Source: Victivallales bacterium (GTDB taxonomy: Bacteria > Verrucomicrobiota > Lentisphaeria > Oligosphaerales > Lenti-02). From it: DNA of 7,050 nt. The stretch lies in assembly GCA_018648945.1 (NCBI GenBank), contig JABGQJ010000404.1, positions 1-7,050 of the forward strand. Reading direction: 5' to 3'. The position numbers and the translations under genes are program-made. The notes beneath the pieces were generated by a model. It saw nothing but the letters and a program-made list of their open reading frames with translations. It was not told where the DNA came from and ran no database searches. Numbering within the stretch: the first letter of the stretch is position 1; each line of letters opens with the position of its first letter. Shown here one piece after another: positions 1-4,864 of the stretch.

Positions 1-153
1 CGTTCGGAAGCGGGTGCGGGCAATGCCCTGTGGGCACGTTGGCCTTGACCCCACTGCACAGAAGCAATGCGCATGGCACCTTGTAGGATGGAGAAACGGA
101 GCGAAGCTATGGCCCTTTGTGTCTTCCCTCCATCCACAGAGAGTGAACAAGCC

Positions 154-1329
154 ATGCGCCGTCAATGGGCTCACCTCATTCTACTGACCTCGGTCCACGG
201 CACGGTTGATTTTCTGGGTGGCATTATCGGCCCGATCCTGCCTGCCATCCGGGATCACTTCTCCCTCACCCTCACCCAAGGGATGGTGGTGATCACCGCG
301 ATGGGCATGGCCTGCAATCTGATGCAGTTGGTGATCGGCGGCCTGCGCCAGGGCAACCGCCGACCGTTCTTCATGTACGTCAGCCTTCTCCTGGCGGGCA
401 CGTTCCTGCTGGTCGGGCATCTGCCAGTCGGCCTGGGTTCCACCGCGACTGTGGTCATGCTGGTGCTGATCGCTCTGGTGAGCGGCACGGGGGTTGCCTG
501 TGGCCATCCCGAGGGTCTCCGTGCGGTCCACGCGCTGGACCGGGTTCCCCAGTCCATGGCCAGCAGTGTCTTCATGATTGGCGGCTTCCTTGGGTTCTCG
601 GCCGGGGCCTGGCTGGCATCTTCGGTGGTGGGCTCCTGGGGGTTGGGGAGCTTGGTCTGGCTCCTGGCCCTACCAGCTTTCCTGCTTGTCATTCTGCCGA
701 ACTCCGGCGTGCGCGTCGCGGTGGAGCATCCGGCGGAGTCGACGCCATCGGTGGTGGCTGGACGCCCCCCCTTTTGGCCGCTCTTTGCCATCGCCATGCC
801 GTTGGCGATCTGTTCCGCCTTCGTGGTCAACATCCTGCCCTCGTGTCTGGTCGATGAATACCACTTCAAGCTATCCTTCGGCGGCGCCTCCAGTTTCGCC
901 TACGGTATGGGCGGAGCCGTGGGCGCCCTGCTGATGGGCTTCCACGCCCACCGGAAAGGGGAGATTCGCTATGTGGTGCCCATGCTCTTCGCCAGTGTGC
1001 CGCTGACGGCGGCCTACATCTTCCTGCTGGAGTACAAGTGGGCGGTGCTGCTCCTTCCCGGCCTGGGATTTGCGGTGGCCGGCTCCTATCCCCTGCTTGT
1101 TTCCCTGGCCAAACGCGCGGGGGGACCTGGGCTGGGCCATCGCATGGCGATCATCGTGGGCGGTGTCTGGGGGACGGCATCTGTGGTCCTGCTGGCCTCG
1201 GGAGTCGTGGCCGACCAGATTGGCATCCATCGCGTTCTCCATCTAACCTACGTCTGTGCCGCCCTTGCTGCGGGCCTTGCCTGGCGTTGCCGGGGCCTCT
1301 ACGCGCAGAGCCGTGGGCACGTTGGCTAG
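154..1329 (+). CDS. MFS transporter, Fsr (fosmidomycin-resistance)-like
   Basis: Integral inner-membrane permease of the major facilitator superfamily; the cargo cannot be told from sequence. From Met at 154 the product is 391 residues, normal for the family. Hydrophobic segments fall near residues 5-31, 43-64, 72-91, 96-114, 131-151 and 166-182, then a polar central loop (183-206), then about 208-229, 242-265, 273-291, 296-316, 329-351 and 359-377: the usual 6+6 layout. The first helix has H15 and D19 (HGTVDF), and a GHPEG motif (117-121) follows helix 4. Both resemble the 'H..vDl' and 'FHP' positions I recall from Fsr-type efflux proteins, so that branch is inferred. Start choice: 154 has a weak AGAGAG at 138-143. 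ATG 109 has GGAG at 98-101 with 7-base spacing, and ATG 67 is also in frame. I prefer 154 because the tail before helix 1 is then short, as in most relatives. It is probably first in the unit with the next two genes and could move sugars or a by-product. Confidence 0.82.
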   Translation: MRRQWAHLILLTSVHGTVDFLGGIIGPILPAIRDHFSLTLTQGMVVITAMGMACNLMQLVIGGLRQGNRRPFFMYVSLLLAGTFLLVGHLPVGLGSTATVVMLVLIALVSGTGVACGHPEGLRAVHALDRVPQSMASSVFMIGGFLGFSAGAWLASSVVGSWGLGSLVWLLALPAFLLVILPNSGVRVAVEHPAESTPSVVAGRPPFWPLFAIAMPLAICSAFVVNILPSCLVDEYHFKLSFGGASSFAYGMGGAVGALLMGFHAHRKGEIRYVVPMLFASVPLTAAYIFLLEYKWAVLLLPGLGFAVAGSYPLLVSLAKRAGGPGLGHRMAIIVGGVWGTASVVLLASGVVADQIGIHRVLHLTYVCAALAAGLAWRCRGLYAQSRGHVG

Positions 1330-1338
1330 TCGCAGAGC

Positions 1339-1356
1339 GGGGAGGGCCCTGTCCCC
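1339..1356 (+). other. Possible small stem-loop between transporter and propeller gene
   Basis: GGGGA (1339-1343) and TCCCC (1352-1356) can pair around an 8-base loop. The loop overlaps the perfect palindrome AGGGCCCT (1343-1350). It lies in the 52-base gap, 10 bases before the ribosome binding site of the next gene. There is no T-run, so it is not a classical terminator. In GC-rich DNA a stem this short may be chance. Confidence 0.2.
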
Positions 1357-1366
1357 TCTAGTCCAC

Positions 1367-1372
1367 AGGAGA
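1367..1372 (+). promoter_or_regulatory. Ribosome binding site fixing the start of the propeller gene
   Basis: AGGAGA lies 9 bases before ATG 1382. The reading frame also has an earlier ATG at 1256, inside the transporter gene. The Shine-Dalgarno sequence, together with a textbook signal peptide beginning exactly at 1382, decides for the later start. Confidence 0.75.
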
Positions 1373-1381
1373 ACATCACCG

Positions 1382-2938
1382 ATGATCCGCCGCTGGTTGC
1401 TCAGTCTTCTGCTCCCCGCTTTCGCGTGGGCCGGTCCCGTACCGGTGAGTGTCAGCGGCAGCGGTCTCGAGATCGGCGAACTGAAGGAAAACGCCAAAGC
1501 CTTCCTGAACCGGGACTACGTGTGGCAGGACGTGACGCCGAGACTCCGGGGCTGGCGGTTCACCCGGGTCGATGGTGGCACCCATCCCCTGCTGGCTGCG
1601 ACGCCGCTCAGGGATGGTCACCTGTACGTGGCCACCGCCGTACATCAGGGGTTCGGCGGCGATCTGACCGGCTGGGAGTTGGTGAAGGGCTGGGGCTTCC
1701 GCTATTCGGCGGAGAAACGCCCTTGGCTGCGGGTGTTCCGTCGGTCGGCCAAGGCAGGCGAAACGCTCGTGTTGCCCCAGGGCTCCTGGACCGGGAGCCT
1801 GCTTGTCGCGCCGCAGATCACTGTCGTCAAGAGCAAGGTTGCGCCACACGATCCTGTCCCCGGCGTGGTCATCGACTACCGGGCCGCCCATACCCGCAGC
1901 TACATCGGCTGTCCGTCCGTGGCCATACTAGCCCCCAACCGGTATGTGGCCAGCCATTCCTTCTTCGGTCCCGGCTCGGACCGCGGGCGTAGCCGTGTCT
2001 TTGGTTCAGGGGATGGCGGCAAGACCTGGCGCCAACTGGCCGAGGTCCCCCACCTGTCCTTCTCGACTCTCTTCATGCATCGCGAAGCCCTCTATGTGAT
2101 GGGCGTCTACAAGGGACACGTGGGCATCCTGCGGTCGGCGGACGGGGGCACCACCTGGACCGAGCCCAAGGATGCCAAGAGTGGCTTGCTGCTGACCGAC
2201 AAGCCCCCGTACCATTCCGCCCCCGTACCTGTTCTGGAACACAGGGGACGCCTCTGGCGGGCCATGGAAGACCGCCAGGCGGGCGGCAAGTGGCCCTATC
2301 AGTTCCGCGCCTTCATGATGTCCGCGCCGGTGGATGCCGATCTGCTCGCCGCGGCTTCCTGGACCTCTTCCGAGCCGCTCGCCAGCGACCCCAAGTGGTT
2401 GGACGGGGAACTCAAGGGCTGGCTGGAGGGCAACGCGGTGGCCACGCCGGAGGGGGATATCGTGAACATCCTGCGGGTCGATTCCTGGGAGGGAGGCAAG
2501 GCGGCGGTGATCCGGGTTGGGGCCAACGGCAAGACCTGCAGCTTCGACGAGAAGGCCGGGCTGATCGACTTCCCGGGCGGGGCCAAGAAGTTCACCATCC
2601 GCCGCGATCCCGAGGGCGGGGAATACTGGTCGCTGGTGAACTGGATCGACGAATCGACCCGCCAAGGCCGGATCGCCGGGCTGGTCCGCAACAACCTGGT
2701 CCTGGTCAGCAGCCGCGACCTGCGGACATGGCGCATCCGCCGCCGCGTGCTTTCCCATCCCGATCCCACCAGGCACGGCTTCCAGTACGTGGACTGGCAG
2801 TTCGACGGCAGGGACATCATCGCCGTTTCCCGGACCTCCTTCGACGACGGCTTCGGCGGCGCGAAGAACCACCACGACGCCAACTACTTCACCTTCCACA
2901 GGATCGTGGATTTCCGCAGCTCGACAAGAGAGGAATAG
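1382..2938 (+). CDS. Exported Asp-box (BNR) sialidase-like beta-propeller protein
   Basis: Predicted exported protein of 518 residues. It begins with a signal peptide: MIRR, then a hydrophobic stretch to about residue 15, with likely cleavage after AWA (residue 17). Residues 18 to about 155 form a separate aromatic-rich N-terminal module that I do not recognise. From about 160 a sialidase-type propeller follows, with Asp-boxes SGDGGKTW (209-216) and SADGGTTW (252-259) and a degenerate one, SSRDLRTW (443-450). The C-terminal block has GFQYVDW, IIAVSRTSFDDG and HDANYFTFHR (residues about 466-507), which resembles a large set of Planctomycetota and Bacteroidota proteins usually auto-annotated as exo-alpha-sialidase. 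I see no canonical F/Y-R-I-P motif and cannot assign the arginine triad, so true sialidase activity is unproven; it may act on, or only bind, another glycan. It sits 52 bases after the transporter and 2 bases before the barrel gene, so co-transcription is likely. Confidence 0.8.
   Translation: MIRRWLLSLLLPAFAWAGPVPVSVSGSGLEIGELKENAKAFLNRDYVWQDVTPRLRGWRFTRVDGGTHPLLAATPLRDGHLYVATAVHQGFGGDLTGWELVKGWGFRYSAEKRPWLRVFRRSAKAGETLVLPQGSWTGSLLVAPQITVVKSKVAPHDPVPGVVIDYRAAHTRSYIGCPSVAILAPNRYVASHSFFGPGSDRGRSRVFGSGDGGKTWRQLAEVPHLSFSTLFMHREALYVMGVYKGHVGILRSADGGTTWTEPKDAKSGLLLTDKPPYHSAPVPVLEHRGRLWRAMEDRQAGGKWPYQFRAFMMSAPVDADLLAAASWTSSEPLASDPKWLDGELKGWLEGNAVATPEGDIVNILRVDSWEGGKAAVIRVGANGKTCSFDEKAGLIDFPGGAKKFTIRRDPEGGEYWSLVNWIDESTRQGRIAGLVRNNLVLVSSRDLRTWRIRRRVLSHPDPTRHGFQYVDWQFDGRDIIAVSRTSFDDGFGGAKNHHDANYFTFHRIVDFRSSTREE
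2929..2934 (+). promoter_or_regulatory. Ribosome binding site of the barrel gene, inside the previous gene
   Basis: AGAGGA ends 6 bases before ATG 2941 and lies wholly within the last codons of the propeller gene, whose TAG stop is at 2936-2938. Ribosomes ending the upstream gene would stop on this site, an arrangement typical of translational coupling. It also supports 2941 as the start rather than the in-frame ATG at 2290, which lies deep inside the propeller gene. Confidence 0.75.
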
Positions 2939-2940
2939 CC

Positions 2941-4539
2941 ATGGACTGCAATCCGTTCGAGCCACTCCGCATCACCTTCTCGGCCACCCATCTGGCAGCG
3001 GTGGGTCGCCAGCGTCGCCTGCTCTTACAGGAAGATGCGAACATGCCCATGGAGGCGTTCGGCCTCCCCATCGACCAATGGCTGGACTTCCGTTTCCGGC
3101 ACTGCGACGCCCCCGGTTGCCAGATCGATGGCATCTGGTGGGATATCGGCCTGGCCGAGGATACCTATGCGATCCATCCGAGCGAGATTCTGCCGCCCTT
3201 GCGTCTGGCTGGTCTCGATGTCTGGCGCAGTCAGGGGATCGACTGGGTCGGGGAGCTGGTCAAGGGCTGCCACGAGCGCGGCCTGGAAGCCTTCTGGAGC
3301 AATCGGGTCTGCCCGGTGGATTTCCCGCAGCCCTTCGTTCCGGGGGAGACCATGCCCCACGGCGATCCCCGACGACAGAACCCGCTCAAGGCTGCCCATC
3401 CGGAGTGGGTGAACGCCTGCTGGTGGCCCCAGGGACTGTGGAATCTGGCCAGCGCCGAAGTGCGCGAACGCAAGGTGGCGATTCTGCGCGAGCTGCTGAC
3501 CCGCTACCCGCTGGATGGCATCCAGCTCGACTTCACCCGGCACACGCCCTGCCTGCCGCCTGGCCAGGAGTGGGAATTCCGCGAACACGCCACGGCCTTC
3601 GTGCGCATGGTCCGGCGGATGGCGCTCGAGGTCGAGACCGAAACGGGACACCCGCGTCTGCTCGCCGCCCGCATCGGCGAGACCATCGAGGCGAACCACA
3701 GCGATGGTCTGGAAGTGGATGCCTGGCTGCGCGAAGGGCTTCTGGATATCGCCAACCTGGGTGGCCGCACCACCACCGTGGACGTGGCAGCGTTCCGAGA
3801 GCTCGACACCCCCGCACCGGTCGGCATCTGCGTGTCCTTTGACGGACATCACACCAACGACGGCTACTACTTCCCACCAGTCGAGTACCTGCGGGGCACA
3901 TTCCGCAACTTCCGGCAACAGGGCGTCGATACCATCTCCCTGTTCAATTGGGCCTGCGCCCCGCCGGAACTCTATGACGAGCTGGGCCTGCCCGAGATGA
4001 TGAAGTGCCCTCAGCACTCGGCCATCGCCGCCGAAGCGGGCGAGTTGGCCACGTTGCGGGGGGATTGCACGTACGCGGTCGAACGGCGCGGTGGCTACCC
4101 CTGGGCGGGGAACGCCATCTACCGCAATGAGGAGCGTCCGTTGCCCGCCACGCTGACTGCGGTTCCACTTCCTCTCCCTCTCTTCGTCCATGACGGCCCG
4201 CGTGGTGCCAGTGCCGAGTTGCGCGTCGTCCTGCGCAAAGCCGATCCGGCCCTGCTGCCCTGCGTCTCGATCAATGGGCAGGTGGTCTCGCTTACGGTTC
4301 TCGACGACCAGTGGTCGGACCCGCAGGTCTACGGCGACCATCCGCAACCCTCCGCCGGCGCCTGGAGCTTCTACTCCCGACCCAATCCCGAGCGTGATCT
4401 AGTTCTCCTTGCCGGCACCGCCGATCCCGCTTCTCTGCTGGTTGGGGAGAACCGAGTATGCGCAACTGGGGAAGGCATCGTGGAGAAGGTCGAGCTACTC
4501 ATTCGTGTGGACGCCTCGCCCCCCAAACCCAGGGACTAG
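2941..4539 (+). CDS. Putative TIM-barrel glycoside-hydrolase-like protein
   Basis: A 532-residue protein with no signal peptide or membrane segment, so probably cytoplasmic. The first ~380 residues read as a (beta/alpha)8 barrel. IDGIWWDIG (62-70) is an early strand; a loop about the way to an enlarged active site (residues 120-165) is rich in Pro, Trp and His; YPLDGIQLDFTRH (189-201) resembles the 'DGI.lD..R' strand of the glycosyl-hydrolase-like-10 (COG1649/DUF187) group, with D197 as a candidate catalytic or substrate-binding acid. RIGETIE (245-251) and GICVSFDGHH (295-304) look like later strands. Residues about 400-525 look like a beta-sandwich accessory domain. The family link is by motif resemblance only; substrate and mechanism are unknown. 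Translation is probably coupled to the exported propeller gene upstream, suggesting the two proteins act on the same glycan in different compartments. Confidence 0.65.
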   Translation: MDCNPFEPLRITFSATHLAAVGRQRRLLLQEDANMPMEAFGLPIDQWLDFRFRHCDAPGCQIDGIWWDIGLAEDTYAIHPSEILPPLRLAGLDVWRSQGIDWVGELVKGCHERGLEAFWSNRVCPVDFPQPFVPGETMPHGDPRRQNPLKAAHPEWVNACWWPQGLWNLASAEVRERKVAILRELLTRYPLDGIQLDFTRHTPCLPPGQEWEFREHATAFVRMVRRMALEVETETGHPRLLAARIGETIEANHSDGLEVDAWLREGLLDIANLGGRTTTVDVAAFRELDTPAPVGICVSFDGHHTNDGYYFPPVEYLRGTFRNFRQQGVDTISLFNWACAPPELYDELGLPEMMKCPQHSAIAAEAGELATLRGDCTYAVERRGGYPWAGNAIYRNEERPLPATLTAVPLPLPLFVHDGPRGASAELRVVLRKADPALLPCVSINGQVVSLTVLDDQWSDPQVYGDHPQPSAGAWSFYSRPNPERDLVLLAGTADPASLLVGENRVCATGEGIVEKVELLIRVDASPPKPRD

Positions 4540-4574
4540 CTGGCACGGCCCCCGTGGGCATCCATGCTGCCAGC
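4539..4574 (+). other. Inverted repeat / possible structured spacer after the barrel gene
   Basis: GCTGGCA (4539-4545) and TGCCAGC (4568-4574) are perfect 7-bp inverted repeats around a 22-base loop. The loop region holds an alternative hairpin, CACGG-CCC-CCGTG (4544-4556), which competes with the outer stem. The structure begins at the last base of the barrel gene stop codon and ends 15 bases before the ribosome binding site of the next gene. No T-tract follows. It may be a weak terminator or processing site that separates the next gene from the sugar genes, or chance. Confidence 0.3.
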
Positions 4575-4589
4575 CGTTCCGCAACCTGC

Positions 4590-4594
4590 AGGAG
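4590..4594 (+). promoter_or_regulatory. Ribosome binding site of the DUF6429-like gene
   Basis: AGGAG with a 6-base spacer before ATG 4601. The frame is open further upstream (an ATG at 4409 inside the barrel gene), but this site and the recognisable N-terminus MEYDKNKVDE fix the start at 4601. Confidence 0.75.
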
Positions 4595-4600
4595 TTGGAC

Positions 4601-4840
4601 ATGGAGTATGACAAAAACAAAGTCGATGAGATGACCCTCGCTCTGATGTGGCTGGTCGTATGGCACGACTCCTGTGGTCCGAGAGCCTGGAAGGGCTTTG
4701 ACTGGGACGCCATGGATCGGCTTCACGAGAAGGGGTTCATCCACGATCCCAAGAGCAAGGCGAAGTCCGTGAGCATGACCCCCGAGGGACTTGAGAAGGC
4801 AAAGGCACTCTTCGCCGAACACTTTGGGGCTGCGGAGTAG
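4601..4840 (+). CDS. DUF6429-like small protein
   Basis: A complete 79-residue protein of unknown function. It matches the pattern I recall for the DUF6429 family: a start like M-[ED]-Y-D-x-x-K-V-D-E, a hydrophobic helix (LALMWLVVW, 13-21), the hallmark RAWKGFDWDAMDRLHEKG (residues about 28-45), then DPKSKAKSV (48-56) and LTEEG-like MTPEGLEKAKALF (58-70). Two or three helices followed by a turn rich in Lys/Ser suggest a small winged-helix-like fold, but that is a guess. There is no signal peptide and no catalytic motif. It lies 61 bases after the barrel gene on the same strand, separated by an inverted repeat, and converges with the hydrolase gene. The family is widespread as single small genes, so its place here need not mean a role in sugar metabolism. 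Confidence 0.75.
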   Translation: MEYDKNKVDEMTLALMWLVVWHDSCGPRAWKGFDWDAMDRLHEKGFIHDPKSKAKSVSMTPEGLEKAKALFAEHFGAAE

Positions 4841-4855
4841 TCGCCTTGCGGTGAC
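4840..4855. terminator. Weak hairpin in the convergent gap
   Basis: GTCGCC (4840-4845) can pair with GGTGAC (4850-4855), with one G-U pair, around the loop TTGC. It starts at the last base of the DUF6429-like stop codon and occupies the 24-base gap between two converging genes, where a shared terminator would be expected. There is no T-run on either strand and the stem is short, so support is weak. Confidence 0.2.
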
Positions 4856-4864
4856 CCGCGGTTG

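Noticed and set aside
18..28. Inverted repeat GGGCA-A-TGCCC
   Set aside because: A stem of four pairs at most with a 3-base loop, no T-run and no gene context; likely chance.
1..48. Possible 3' end of an upstream gene in frame 1, ending at TGA 46-48
   Set aside because: Only 15 codons are visible and other forward frames are also open here, so there is no way to support a coding call.
45..89. TTGACC (45-50) as a -35 promoter element for the transporter
   Set aside because: No acceptable -10 box lies about 17 bases downstream; the only AT-richer hexamer, TAGGAT (84-89), is 33 bases away.
2290..2940. N-terminal extension of the barrel protein from ATG 2290
   Set aside because: The extra 217 residues are Arg/Gly-rich out-of-frame sequence of the propeller gene. 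A strong ribosome binding site and a sensible N-terminus place the start at 2941.
2006..2965. 319-codon open frame on the minus strand opposite the propeller gene
   Set aside because: Antisense shadow of a gene with signal peptide and Asp-boxes; its own translation shows no domain.
3025..4347. 440-codon open frame on the minus strand opposite the barrel gene
   Set aside because: Antisense shadow: Arg/Gly/Gln-rich with no recognisable motif, and the plus strand has a good ribosome binding site and fold-like sequence.
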